A stretch of 64,000 bases of DNA from DASQPA01 sp963757335 (GCA_963757335.1 CAVWRJ010000008.1:248001-312000), one strand, 5' to 3'; shown: positions 18,007-26,183, counted from the stretch's first letter. Program-made: numbers and translations. The notes: generated by a model from the sequence alone, not told the origin.

Positions 18007-19506
18007 TTGCCCACACCCACCCGAGCCACCCTGGTCGCCACCCTGACCGCCGCCCCTCCCGTGCCGGGGAGGCTGCCCGACCTCGCCGGGGCGGACTGGC
18101 TGGAGGTGCGGGCGGATTTAGTCGGCGACCTCGATCCGGCTCCCCTCCGCGCCGCTTTCCCCGGCAAGCTCCTTTACACCCTGCGGAGCCGTGCCGAAGG
18201 GGGCGGGTTCGAGGGGACCGCCGAGCGCCGGCGGAAACGGCTCGTCGAGGCGGCCGGGCGGTACGACCTGATCGATCTCGAATGCGAGCGCGATCTGGCG
18301 CCGGAGGTGCTGGCGGCGGTGGCGCCCGAGCGGCGGATCGTCTCCTGGCATGGGGGGGCGGTGGGGCTCCATGGCCTGCAGACTCGCTTCGAGAAGATGA
18401 CCGCCCATGCCGCGTTCCTCTACAAGATGGTCCCCGCGGCGGCCCAGGCGGGGGAGGAGCTCGCCCCCCTCCTCCTGCTCCATCAGTTGAAGCGGCCGGA
18501 CGTCGCTGCCTTCGCCTCCGGCCCCTCCGGTGCCTGGACCCGGCTCGTCGCCCCCCGCCTGGGAGCGCCGGTGATCTACGCCGCGGCTTCCGAGGTGCCC
18601 GGGGCGCCGGGCCAGATCTCTCTCGCCCGGCTGCGCGACGATTACGGTCTCCCGGACCTGCCGCCGGTCGAGGTGCTCTGCGGCATCGTCGGCTCGCCGG
18701 TCGCCCACTCGCTCTCGCCGCGGCTCCACAACGGCGCCTACCGGGCGCTCGGCATCCCAGCCCTCTATCTCCCCTTCGACGCCCCCTCCTTCGGCGACTT
18801 CTGGCTGGAGGTGGTCGAGAGCGGCATTCCGGAGCTCCTGGGGATGCCGCTGCGCGGCCTCTCGGTCACCGCGCCCTATAAAGAGGCCGCCCTGGCGGTG
18901 GCTGGCGCGGAGAGTCCGCGGGCGACGCGGATCGGCGCCGCCAACACCCTGGTCTGGAATCAGGGGGTGTGGGAGGCCGAGTCGACCGATCCCGAGGGGG
19001 TGGTCCTGCCGCTCACGGCCCGCGGTATCGACCCCCACGGGCTCGCCGCCGCGGTGGTGGGGGCGGGCGGCGCCGGCCGCTCGTCGGCGGTGGGCCTCGA
19101 CGTGGCCGGCGCTCGGGTGACCCTCTTCAACCGCGGCGCCGAGCGGGGGGAGCGGGCGGCCGAGGCCCTGAAGCTCCCCTATCTCCCCTTGGAGCAGCTC
19201 GACCCGGCGGCCTTCGACATCCTGGTCAACGCCACCTCCCTCGGTCGCGACCCCGCGGGGCCCCTGCCCTTTCCCGTCGACGGCCTGCGCCCGGGGAGCG
19301 TCGTCATCGACCTGGTCTACGATGCCGCCCGCCCCGTCCCCACCCGGCTCCTCCAGGAGGCGGCGGCGCGCGGCGCCCTGGCGATCGAGGGCCGCGAGGT
19401 CCTCCTCTCGCAGGGCCTCGGGCAGTTCCGGATGATGACCGGCCGCGAAATGCCCCTCGATCTGGCGCGGAATCTCCTCGGGCTTCCGGTGACTGGGTCC
19501 GTTTGA
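18007..19506 (+). CDS. aroDE: Fused 3-dehydroquinate dehydratase (type I) / shikimate dehydrogenase
   Basis: 499-residue bifunctional enzyme for steps 3 and 4 of the shikimate pathway. Residues about 5-220 are AroD type I, with catalytic His in VSWHGGAVG and Schiff-base Lys in FLYKMVP. Residues about 225-495 are AroE, with SPVAHSLSPRLHN (shikimate site), NADP loop VGAGGAGRS and NATSLGRD. TTG 18007 is the start, with GGAGAG upstream. The organisation is like the plant DHQ-SDH fusion. It feeds chorismate toward the Trp branch encoded in the his-trp operon. The stop lies inside the left arm of a 16-bp inverted repeat. Confidence 0.92.
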   Translation: MPTPTRATLVATLTAAPPVPGRLPDLAGADWLEVRADLVGDLDPAPLRAAFPGKLLYTLRSRAEGGGFEGTAERRRKRLVEAAGRYDLIDLECERDLAPEVLAAVAPERRIVSWHGGAVGLHGLQTRFEKMTAHAAFLYKMVPAAAQAGEELAPLLLLHQLKRPDVAAFASGPSGAWTRLVAPRLGAPVIYAAASEVPGAPGQISLARLRDDYGLPDLPPVEVLCGIVGSPVAHSLSPRLHNGAYRALGIPALYLPFDAPSFGDFWLEVVESGIPELLGMPLRGLSVTAPYKEAALAVAGAESPRATRIGAANTLVWNQGVWEAESTDPEGVVLPLTARGIDPHGLAAAVVGAGGAGRSSAVGLDVAGARVTLFNRGAERGERAAEALKLPYLPLEQLDPAAFDILVNATSLGRDPAGPLPFPVDGLRPGSVVIDLVYDAARPVPTRLLQEAAARGALAIEGREVLLSQGLGQFRMMTGREMPLDLARNLLGLPVTGSV

Positions 19507-19577
19507 ACCTGCGGGCGGTCTCCTTCGGGCGCTCCGCGCAGCCAGGCGCCCGTCCTCGGATTTCAAACGGACCCAGT
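19492..19577. repeat. Hairpin element with conserved core (copy 1)
   Basis: Perfect 16-bp arms (ACTGGGTCCGTTTGAA at 19492-19507 and its complement at 19562-19577) enclose a 54-nt loop. The loop contains a core that starts TCCTTCGGGCGCTCCGCGCA and continues about 22 nt; a close copy lies at 62735-62774 between unrelated arms. The left arm is the last codons and stop of aroDE, so the right arm is an inverted copy of the gene end. Confidence 0.7.
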
Positions 19578-19638
19578 ATCCGCGTGAGCCATTCTTTGAC
19601 AAGCCTCACCCCAACCATTAGCATTTCCGCCCTGCGGG

Positions 19639-19713
19639 GCCGGTGTAGCTCAGTGGTAGAGCGCCTGACTGTGGATCAGGAGGTCATGGGTTCGATCCCC
19701 ATCGCCGGTGCCA
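19639..19713 (+). tRNA. tRNA-His (GTG), CCA encoded
   Basis: A 75-nt cloverleaf with GCTC/GAGC D stem, anticodon arm CCTGA-CTGTGGA-TCAGG (anticodon GTG), variable loop AGGTC, T stem ATGGG/CCCAT with loop TTCGATC, and encoded CCA at 19711-19713. The acceptor is unusual for bacterial tRNA-His: position 1 G faces T72 (wobble), the discriminator is G73, and the genomic base before position 1 is G, which cannot pair with G73. The standard G-1:C73 pair is therefore absent. It sits 69 bp upstream of hisS. Confidence 0.9.
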
Positions 19714-19782
19714 TTCATGGCTTGTAGCACCCGAAGCCTTTTAGTGCCCGAACCAGCCGCGTAACTCGCAAGGAGCCCTGGA

Positions 19783-21222
19783 ATGTCGGAACCCGTGGAG
19801 CCACGCCTGTCGCGTGGGCTGCGCGACCTGCTGCCCGAGCAGATGCTGCCGCGCCAGCGGATGATCGATGCCATCCGCGGGGTCTACGAGCTCTACGGCT
19901 TCGTGCCCCTCTCGACCCCGGCCGTCGAGTATCTGGACGTCTTGACCGGCTCCGCCTCCGGCCAGGAGACCCAGCAGTCCATCTTCACCGTCAGCAATCC
20001 CGAGGAAGAGGCCCTCGGGCTCCGCTTCGACCTGACCGTCCCCTTGGCGCGGGTGATCTCCCAGTACCGCGACCTGCCGCGCCCCTTCCGCCGCTACCAG
20101 GTGGCGCCGGTCTGGCGGGCCGACAAGCCGGGGCCGGGGCGCTTCCGCGAGTTCACCCAGTTCGACCTCGACTCGGTGGGCACCGAGTCCGAGATCGCCG
20201 ACACCGAGATCCTCGCCGGCATGTGCGACGCGCTCACCGCGATCGGCGCCGGTCCCTTTAGGGTGCGCTATTCGAGCCGCGGCATCTTGAACCTCCTCCT
20301 GGCCTACGCCGAGCTGCCGCCCGAGCGCGGAGCGGACGTCTTTCGGGTCCTCGACAAGCTCGACAAGGTGGGGCTCGACAAGGTGAAGCTGGAGCTCACC
20401 AAAGGCTACTTCGACGTCTCGGGCGACTTCATCCCCGGTCTCGGCCTGGCCGCCTCTCAAGTCGAGAAGATCGCGCACTTCCTGACCCTCCGCGACGACA
20501 GCCGGAAGGCCGTCGTCGACCAGCTGCGGGACCTCTTCGCCGCCGTCCCCGGAATGGCGGAGCAGGTGGGGATCGTCGAGACGATCTCCAATCACCTCTA
20601 CGCCTTGGGTTACGGCGACGACCAGGTGGCGCTCGACCTCTCGATCGCCCGCGGCCTCGCCTACTACACCGGCCCGGTCTTCGAGGCCATCCTCTTAGAT
20701 GCGCCGCAGTTCGGCTCGGTCTTCGGCGGCGGGCGCTACGACGGCCTGGTGATGCGCTTCCTGGGCGAGCGGGTGCCGGCGACCGGCGCCTCGGTGGGCG
20801 TCGACCGGCTGCTCGCCGCCCTCGTCCACCTCGGCCGGGCCGGCGGCGAGAAGTCGACCGCCAAGATCCTCGTCGTCACCATGGACCCGACGCTCCGCGA
20901 GGAGTACCTGGCGATCACCTTCGAGCTCCGCCGGGCGGGCATCCCGGCCGAGATGTATCTGGGGATGGAGAAGGGGATCGGCAAGCAGCTCAAGTATGCC
21001 GACCACTGCGGGGTGCCGATCGCCCTCCTCCTGGGCTCTACCGAGAAGGAGAAGGGAGTCGTGACCTTGAAGGACATGGAGATGGGGCGCCGCCGGGCCC
21101 AGAAGCTCGACAACCGCCAGGAGTGGCTGAACGAGCGCCCCGGCCAGCGCGAGGTGCCGCGCGGCGACCTCGTCGCCACGGTGCGCGAAATGCTGACCCA
21201 GATCGGGAGCGGGCCGCGTTGA
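19783..21222 (+). CDS. hisS: Histidyl-tRNA synthetase
   Basis: 479-residue class II synthetase that charges tRNA-His. Motif 1 region precedes the HisA-type segments; motif 2 reads VWRADKPGPGRFREFTQFD (about 110-128), then RGLAYYTGPVFEA and the GGGRYDGL motif 3 region (about 291-322). The C-terminal anticodon-binding domain follows. The PGPGRFR-F-QFD motif 2 differs from the E. coli type (HERPQKGRYRQFHQ) and, from memory, resembles HisRS of Rhizobiales and Caulobacterales. AAGGAG precedes the ATG. It follows tRNA-His directly and overlaps the lyase gene by 4 bp. Confidence 0.96.
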   Translation: MSEPVEPRLSRGLRDLLPEQMLPRQRMIDAIRGVYELYGFVPLSTPAVEYLDVLTGSASGQETQQSIFTVSNPEEEALGLRFDLTVPLARVISQYRDLPRPFRRYQVAPVWRADKPGPGRFREFTQFDLDSVGTESEIADTEILAGMCDALTAIGAGPFRVRYSSRGILNLLLAYAELPPERGADVFRVLDKLDKVGLDKVKLELTKGYFDVSGDFIPGLGLAASQVEKIAHFLTLRDDSRKAVVDQLRDLFAAVPGMAEQVGIVETISNHLYALGYGDDQVALDLSIARGLAYYTGPVFEAILLDAPQFGSVFGGGRYDGLVMRFLGERVPATGASVGVDRLLAALVHLGRAGGEKSTAKILVVTMDPTLREEYLAITFELRRAGIPAEMYLGMEKGIGKQLKYADHCGVPIALLLGSTEKEKGVVTLKDMEMGRRRAQKLDNRQEWLNERPGQREVPRGDLVATVREMLTQIGSGPR

Positions 21223-23144
21223 GCGACACCGACGCCGGTACCGCCGCTCCCGCGGTCGCCTCCCCGGTCCGCCTCGACGGCAGCTCGCTCTCGCTCGCCG
21301 ACCTCGCCCGCATCGCCCGCGAGCCGCGGACCCCGATCGAGATCGCCCCGGAGGCCCTGGAGCGGGTCCGCGAGAGCCGGGCCCAGATCTGGCGGATCGC
21401 CGAGCGCTACCGCGAGGAGTACGCCCGCTTCGAGCAGGGCGAGCTGGTCCGCCCGATCTTCGAGTACGGGGTGACGACCGGCTTCGGCGAGTTCAAGGAC
21501 ATCCCGGTCGCCCCCGACTGCCTGGAGGAGCTGCAGCGAAACATCCTCTTGAGCCACTCCGCGGGGGTGGGGGAGAACGCCGACGCCGACGATCCGGCCA
21601 ACTACTACGACCCGGAGGTGGTGCGGGCGGTTCTCGCCATCCGCTTGAACGCCTTCCTCAAGGGTCACTCCGGGGTGCGGGTCGAGATGGTCGCCGCCGT
21701 CCACGCCATGCTCCTGCGGGGGATCGTGCCGCGGGTCCCGCTCCGCGGCTCAGTCGGCTCCTCGGGCGACCTCTGCCCGCTCGCCCACACCTTCGTCGTC
21801 CTCCTGGGCGAGGGCTGTTACGACCTCGTGCGCACCCCGGCCGACTTCGCCCGCCGCTCGCGGGAGCCGCGCCGCGGCCTCGACCAGCTGACGGAGGACC
21901 TCGGCCTGGAGGTGCCCGCCCCGAGCTACAAGGAGGGCCTCGCGCTCACCAACGGCGCCAACTTCTCGGCCGCCCTCTTAGCGCTCGCGGTCCACGACGC
22001 CGAGGCCGCGGCCAACCTCGCCGACATCTCGGCCGCCCTCTCGCTCGAAGCGGTCTGCGGCTGCGCCCGCGCCTTCGACCCCAAGGTCCACGAGGCCCGC
22101 GGCCAGGCGGGGCAGATCGCGAGCGCCACCAACTTCCGCACCCTCTTGACCGGCAGCCGTCTTTTAGAAAAGGCGGGAGCGGTGCAGGACGTCTATTCGC
22201 TGCGCTGCGCCCCCGCCGTCCACGGCGCGGCGCGCGACGCCGTCGCCTACGCCCGGATGGTGGCCGAGCGGGAGATCAACGCGGCGACCGACAACCCGCT
22301 CTTCTTTCCCGCCGCGGAAAAGGCCGGGAGCCTCCCCTGGGACCACGAGTTTCGCGCCAACTGGCCGGCCGGCTACCGCGGCGACCAGCGGCTCTCCTAC
22401 TCGGCGGGAAACTTCCACGGCGAGCCGGTGGGGGTGGCGGCGGACTTCCTGGCGATCGGTCTGGCCGAGCTCGCCGACATCGCCGAGCGGCGCATCCAGC
22501 TGCTCCTCGATTCGCGCCACAGCCGCAACCTGCCGGGCAACCTCATCGCCCGGCGCGGGGTCAACTCCGGGCTCATGCTGACCCAGTACGCCGCCGCCGG
22601 GATCGTCTCCGAGAACAAGGTGCTGACCCATCCCGCCTCGGTCGACTCGATCCCCACCTCAGCCAACTCCGAGGACCACAACGCCATGTCGACCTACGCC
22701 GGCCGCAAGCTGCGGACGGTGCTCAGGAACGTCCAGGCGGTCCTGGCGATCGAGTTTCTCGTCGCCGCCCAGGCCGTCGAGTGGCGGGTGGCGATGGAGA
22801 TCGACCCCATCCGCAAGGGCGGCCCGCTGGCGCCCATCCAGCCCATCCAGCCAGCGACCCAGCCGTCGTGGGAGGAGTCGGAGCGCGAGGCGGCCGAGTT
22901 CGCGGCCCGCACTGAGCCCGCCCACCGCGGCGAGATCGCCGCCCACCTCGGCCGCGGCACCGGAGCCGCCTACCTGGCCGTCCGCGAGGCCGCGCCGCCC
23001 ATGCTGACCGACCGCACGTTGGACGGCGACATCCGCAGGGTGCGGGCGCGGGTCGAGGACCACTCGCTGCTCGGGGCGGTCGAGGCGGTCCTGCCCGAAG
23101 GCCTGCGGCCCGTGGCGGCGCTGGCGCCGGGACGAGCCGAGTAG
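21219..23144 (+). CDS. Aromatic amino acid ammonia-lyase / aminomutase (HAL-PAL family)
   Basis: 641-residue member of the MIO-dependent lyase superfamily. The start is TTG 21219, overlapping the hisS stop (TTGA). The MIO-forming triad is within GSVGSSGDLCPLAH (about 182-195): it reads Ser-Ser-Gly rather than the canonical Ala-Ser-Gly. Other family segments are YGVTTGFGEF (about 85), NATDNPLFF-like AATDNPLFF, YSAGNFHGEPV and HPASVDSIPTSANSEDHNAM. The last is HutH-like but has Ser for the usual Gln before Glu-Asp-His. At 641 residues it is longer than typical HutH (about 510). Histidine deamination is one possibility; phenylalanine or tyrosine lyase or aminomutase activity cannot be excluded. 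Confidence 0.82.
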   Translation: MSDTDAGTAAPAVASPVRLDGSSLSLADLARIAREPRTPIEIAPEALERVRESRAQIWRIAERYREEYARFEQGELVRPIFEYGVTTGFGEFKDIPVAPDCLEELQRNILLSHSAGVGENADADDPANYYDPEVVRAVLAIRLNAFLKGHSGVRVEMVAAVHAMLLRGIVPRVPLRGSVGSSGDLCPLAHTFVVLLGEGCYDLVRTPADFARRSREPRRGLDQLTEDLGLEVPAPSYKEGLALTNGANFSAALLALAVHDAEAAANLADISAALSLEAVCGCARAFDPKVHEARGQAGQIASATNFRTLLTGSRLLEKAGAVQDVYSLRCAPAVHGAARDAVAYARMVAEREINAATDNPLFFPAAEKAGSLPWDHEFRANWPAGYRGDQRLSYSAGNFHGEPVGVAADFLAIGLAELADIAERRIQLLLDSRHSRNLPGNLIARRGVNSGLMLTQYAAAGIVSENKVLTHPASVDSIPTSANSEDHNAMSTYAGRKLRTVLRNVQAVLAIEFLVAAQAVEWRVAMEIDPIRKGGPLAPIQPIQPATQPSWEESEREAAEFAARTEPAHRGEIAAHLGRGTGAAYLAVREAAPPMLTDRTLDGDIRRVRARVEDHSLLGAVEAVLPEGLRPVAALAPGRAE

Positions 23145-23207
23145 GCGCGGTCCTGTCCGGTCCGGCGCGGAGCCAGGAAGAGACAGGGCGGTATACTTCT
23201 ACTCGGT

Positions 23208-23534
23208 ATGACAACCTCTTCGCTCAAGAAAAGCGAACGGAGAACCGCAATGGTGGACCTCGTGAGGTCGAATCGCGAGCAGATTCTCCGGCTCGCCGGA
23301 CGACATGGCGTGACGAAGGTCCGGGTGTTTGGGTCGATGGCCCGAGGCGATGCGGGCCCCTCCAGCGACGTCGACTTGCTGGTCGACGTCGGGGTGAATG
23401 CGAGCCCCTGGTTCCCGGGGGGCTTCGTGATGGATCTCGAAGAGCTCCTCGGCCGCCGCGTCCAGGTCATAACGGAGCGTGGGCTCGACGAGCTGCTCCG
23501 CGACCACGTGCTCGAAGAGGCAGTTCTCCTTTGA
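23208..23534 (+). CDS. MNT-type nucleotidyltransferase (MntA-like antitoxin)
   Basis: 108-residue minimal nucleotidyltransferase with the GSMARGDAGPSSDVDLLVD signature (about 44-62), carrying the G-S and D-x-D metal ligands. In MntA-HepT modules this protein AMPylates the HEPN toxin and neutralises it. The stop overlaps (TTGA) the start of a HepT-like frame that is truncated after about 21 conserved residues, so the toxin partner is broken. A TATACT -10-like hexamer sits at about 23193-23198, close to the start. Confidence 0.8.
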   Translation: MTTSSLKKSERRTAMVDLVRSNREQILRLAGRHGVTKVRVFGSMARGDAGPSSDVDLLVDVGVNASPWFPGGFVMDLEELLGRRVQVITERGLDELLRDHVLEEAVLL

Positions 23535-23677
23535 AGGACGACCAAGTCTACCTGAAGCACATGCTGCGTTGCATCTCCCGCATTGAGGAGTACAGACCTC
23601 GACAAGCCGAAGTAAGCGGCTACGGGTGGCGGGAACGCAGAGCGGCCAACTCCGCTTGGAGATCCTCGGCCGGATAG
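23531..23677 (+). pseudogene. Truncated HepT-like HEPN toxin remnant
   Basis: The TTG start overlaps the mntA-like stop by 4 bp. The first 21 residues (KDDQVYLKHMLRCISRIEEY) match the usual HepT beginning; after that similarity ends and the frame runs 27 more residues to TAG 23675-23677. The R-x4-6-H catalytic motif of HEPN toxins, which lies further downstream, is missing. The 3' end overlaps the antisense UPF0175 gene, placing the deletion or insertion junction near 23595-23615. Confidence 0.6.
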
Positions 23678-23877
23678 TTCACCAAGAGAACCCCGTGCCT
23701 GTGACACTCCTCGGCAAAGCTGAATCGATCGGTCTGGGCGAGCTCGGCCGCGGCTCCCGCGGAAAGCTCTCCGGACTGGAACATGAGCACCGCCGCATAC
23801 AGCTTGATACGCCTGGCCAGCTCTGCGGGAGTATGTTCGAGCAAGAATTGATCGGGGACTTCCAGTGTGATCCTCAT
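23620..23877 (-). CDS. UPF0175 family protein (antitoxin-like)
   Basis: 85-residue UPF0175 protein. Members are small helical proteins usually encoded just before a DUF3368 (PIN-like) toxin. It has the family layout of an N-terminal LEVPDQ strand, FQSGELSAGAAAELAQTDRF and EECHRHGVLLVNY. Its ATG overlaps the stop of the DUF1801 gene (ATGA). No DUF3368 partner follows; instead the frame ends inside the HepT remnant on the other strand. It looks like an orphan antitoxin at a recombination scar. Confidence 0.78.
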   Translation of the reverse strand: MRITLEVPDQFLLEHTPAELARRIKLYAAVLMFQSGELSAGAAAELAQTDRFSFAEECHRHGVLLVNYPAEDLQAELAALRSRHP

Positions 23878-24332
23878 GAAGGTCGCCGGGGCCGCTGCTT
23901 GGCCGAAATCGACTTGATGACGAGCTTGCCGGGTTTCGCCGGGTCGATCGGCTTGACGGCGCTGGCCAGCGCCGCTGCCATCACTTCTTGGACGTCCGGG
24001 CGGTCGAGCGTCTCGGGGGGATCGAGCCGGATGTGGCGGGCGACGTTGCCTTCCCCCTGGAGGAGCTTCTTGGGATCGGGCACTTTGGTGCCCTGCAAGA
24101 AGCAGAGGCTGAAGTAGCGCGGAAAGACGACGATCGAGAAGATGGCTTCCGACGCCTTCTCGGTCGGGCCGAAGCCGACGACCAGGCCGTTGTAGTTGTC
24201 GTACACCATCTGGATGGCGCCGGGCAGGCGGGCGCGCATCTTGTCGACCGCCTCCATGGCCTGGCGGGCGATCTCGGGCTCGTATTTGGCGAAGAAACCG
24301 GCGAGCTGCTCTTCCGGGCTGGGGTCGGTCAT
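23874..24332 (-). CDS. DUF1801 (YdhG-like) domain protein
   Basis: 152-residue protein of the DUF1801 family, of unknown biochemical function, which often acts with iron- or stress-related genes in other bacteria. It shows MVYDNYNGLVVGFGPTEKAS and FPRYFSLCFLQGTKVPDP (about 42-95) typical of the fold. GGGAGG precedes the ATG. It is translationally coupled to the UPF0175 gene downstream by a 4-bp overlap. Confidence 0.8.
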   Translation of the reverse strand: MTDPSPEEQLAGFFAKYEPEIARQAMEAVDKMRARLPGAIQMVYDNYNGLVVGFGPTEKASEAIFSIVVFPRYFSLCFLQGTKVPDPKKLLQGEGNVARHIRLDPPETLDRPDVQEVMAAALASAVKPIDPAKPGKLVIKSISAKQRPRRPS

Positions 24333-24959
24333 GGTGCCTCCCTCTAGTACCGCTACTTTCCAAGGGTGCGCTAGCGCGTCGAGGGACTCGCTCTCGGGGC
24401 GTCTCGCGCGTGTCTTTGAGCATAGATTTCGTGGCGGAATCATGGCAAGCACGAAAGAGGCGGGCCGCTCGGCGGCCGCGCGAGGACGATACGGGGCTGG
24501 ACGATTCCGATAGAACGACCTGTACCCTTGTGGGAGGATCTCCGGCAGGCGTCGAGGAGAGCCCCAGCGCCGTGAGGGCAGCTCCACGAGCCGAGAAAGT
24601 CCGCTCACGGGTCGATAAACTCACCTCGCGGGTCGATTTGGAGAGTTTCGCGATGCCAATCTGGCGTTTTACGGACCCGTTCGTGAGTTTCTCGTGTCGA
24701 TTCTGGCGTTTTTCGGTCTCGTATTTCAGTTTATCCAGGCGGATGTCGAGTTTTTCGGCCCGGTGTTTCAGTTGATCCAGGTGGAAGACGAGTTTTTCGG
24801 AGCGAAAGGGGAGTTTATCGGGACGTTGCGGAAGGCGCATCTTCTCCCCCGCCCAGGTCCTTCGGTCGCTAGGGCTCCCTCAGGATGACGGTAGGAAAGG
24901 TTGTCGCGAGCGGCACCGGGCCAAGAACACATCTGGTGGACGCGCCACACGAGGCAGGC
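24333..24959. other. Gene-poor stretch
   Basis: About 627 bp with no convincing gene. The half nearest 24825 carries the 21-bp degenerate tandem repeat listed separately; the rest has no recognisable feature. Long frames here have no homology signal and no ribosome-binding site. Confidence 0.5.
24595..24825. repeat. 21-bp degenerate tandem repeat (about 11 units)
   Basis: Eleven units of 21 bp, on the plus strand mostly of the form GAGTTTNTCGNNNNGNNNNTG or a CAGTTTATCCAGG variant. On the minus strand each unit reads as a heptad such as R-x-EKL-x-x, so translation would give a coiled-coil-like run. No start signal or homologous protein is recognised, so it is listed as a repeat. Confidence 0.65.
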
Positions 24960-25499
24960 TTACGGTCGAGGAAGATACTTCTCGCGCACGATCCGCAGAT
25001 GGTGCAACTCGTGGCCTGCGAGATGGAAGGCGAGGCCGCGGACGGAGGCGTCGTACCCGTTGACGTTGCCGCGCCGTAGCCACACCTCCGGAGTGAAGGT
25101 GCTGAAGAGGGCGAGGGTGGAATCGCGAACGACGCGATACTCCGCCAGGAGGTCGGACCAGGCCCGCGCCTCGAAGGCGGCAAATTGGACGTATTCCTTC
25201 TCGTCGAATCCCGGCAGCGGCCGTGAGTCGTTCCGCGCGACACAGAGCGTTCGATACGCGAAGATCCGCTCGTCGTCCATCATGTGCCCGATCACCTGCT
25301 TCAAGTTCCACTTGCCGGGCGCGTAGAGGAAGGTGGAGGCGAACTCTTCGTCGATCGGAGTGAGGAGGTCCAGGGTTTCCTGGACCTGTGCCGCCAGGGC
25401 GGCGACCGCGTCCTCGCCCGCGACGTAGTCGATGTCGGCCTTGGCATAGGCGCCGAACTCGCCATCTTGGGGACGGCCGGAGGGGATACGGGTTCCCAT
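24960..25499 (-). CDS. DinB family protein
   Basis: 179-residue DinB/YfiT four-helix bundle protein. The metal-site His residues appear as IGHMMDDE (about 70-77) and GHELHHLRIV (about 160-169). Family members include thiol-dependent transferases (bacillithiol and mycothiol S-transferases) and damage-inducible proteins of unknown role; which applies is unknown. The HicB-like gene lies 12 bp upstream in the same direction, suggesting a small operon. Confidence 0.85.
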   Translation of the reverse strand: MGTRIPSGRPQDGEFGAYAKADIDYVAGEDAVAALAAQVQETLDLLTPIDEEFASTFLYAPGKWNLKQVIGHMMDDERIFAYRTLCVARNDSRPLPGFDEKEYVQFAAFEARAWSDLLAEYRVVRDSTLALFSTFTPEVWLRRGNVNGYDASVRGLAFHLAGHELHHLRIVREKYLPRP

Positions 25500-25511
25500 G
25501 GTTGATCTCCG

Positions 25512-25688
25512 TTACAGCGCTTCCGCCAGGACGCGATTGGCCTCCAGCACGAGGGCCACCGCTTCCTGAAGGTTGTTTCGCGCCTCCTCTAGCGTGGCGC
25601 CCTGGGTATTGGCGCCGGGCATCTCCTCGATGAAACCGATGAATCCCTCGGCGACCTGCTGGAAGACGGCGGTGAGCTGGATGAGCAT
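25512..25688 (-). CDS. HicB-type antitoxin-like protein
   Basis: 58-residue protein with the HicB N-terminal fold: beta strand LTAVFQQVAEGFIGFI, the EEMPGANTQGATLEEA turn and a helix NNLQEAVALVLEANR. It lacks the C-terminal DNA-binding region found in full HicB (about 100-150 residues), so it is the short type. The stop lies 12 bp before DinB. No HicA toxin is visible nearby. Confidence 0.75.
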   Translation of the reverse strand: MLIQLTAVFQQVAEGFIGFIEEMPGANTQGATLEEARNNLQEAVALVLEANRVLAEAL

Positions 25689-25717
25689 GGAAAAAGCCTA
25701 GCACACGCTCGATAAGC

Positions 25718-26106
25718 ACCTTCCAGCGGTCATCGCCAGCATTCAGCCGGTCATCGCCAGCCTACCCGCGGGCACTGCCACCTAAGCCGGCAGTCACCGC
25801 CACCCTACCCGCGGGCACTGCCACCTAAGCCGGCAGTCACCGCCACCCTACCCGCGGGCACCGCCACCTAAGTCGGCGGTCATCGCCAGCCTACCCGCGG
25901 GCACCGCCACCTAGGCCGGCAGTCCTCGCCACCCTGCCCGTAGGCACCGCCACCTAAGTCGGCAGTCATCGCCAGCCTACCCGCGGGCACTGCCACCTAA
26001 GCCGGCAGTCATCGCCACCCTACCCGCGAGCACCGCCACTTAGGTCGGCAGTCATCGCCACTCTGCTCGCGAGCACTGCCACCCAGGTTGGCGGTCCTCG
26101 CCAGCA
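25718..26106. repeat. 43-bp tandem repeat array with internal hairpin
   Basis: Eight full 43-bp units begin at 25762, 25805, 25848, 25891, 25934, 25977, 26020 and 26063, after a degenerate lead-in. Each unit holds an ACTGCC/GGCAGT stem around a CTAAG-type loop. In unit 3 both arms change together (ACCGCC/GGCGGT). On the minus strand seven of eight units keep the stem with G-U wobbles. There are no unique spacers, so this is not CRISPR. The rest of the 25689-26350 gap contains only the palindromes listed next. Confidence 0.85.
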
Positions 26107-26183
26107 GCACGGGAGCGCTGGAAAGGATCTCGTCAAAGGCGCGTCACGAATCTCTGGCTGACGCAAGATCTCGCGGGAGGACT

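Noticed and set aside
24340..24838. Minus-strand repetitive frame from 24840 into the DUF1801 upstream region as a protein
   Set aside because: No ribosome-binding site, and the sequence after the heptads is of shadow composition; retained only as a repeat.
25718..26106. 43-bp array as a CRISPR
   Set aside because: The whole 43-bp unit repeats; there are no unique spacers and no cas genes nearby.
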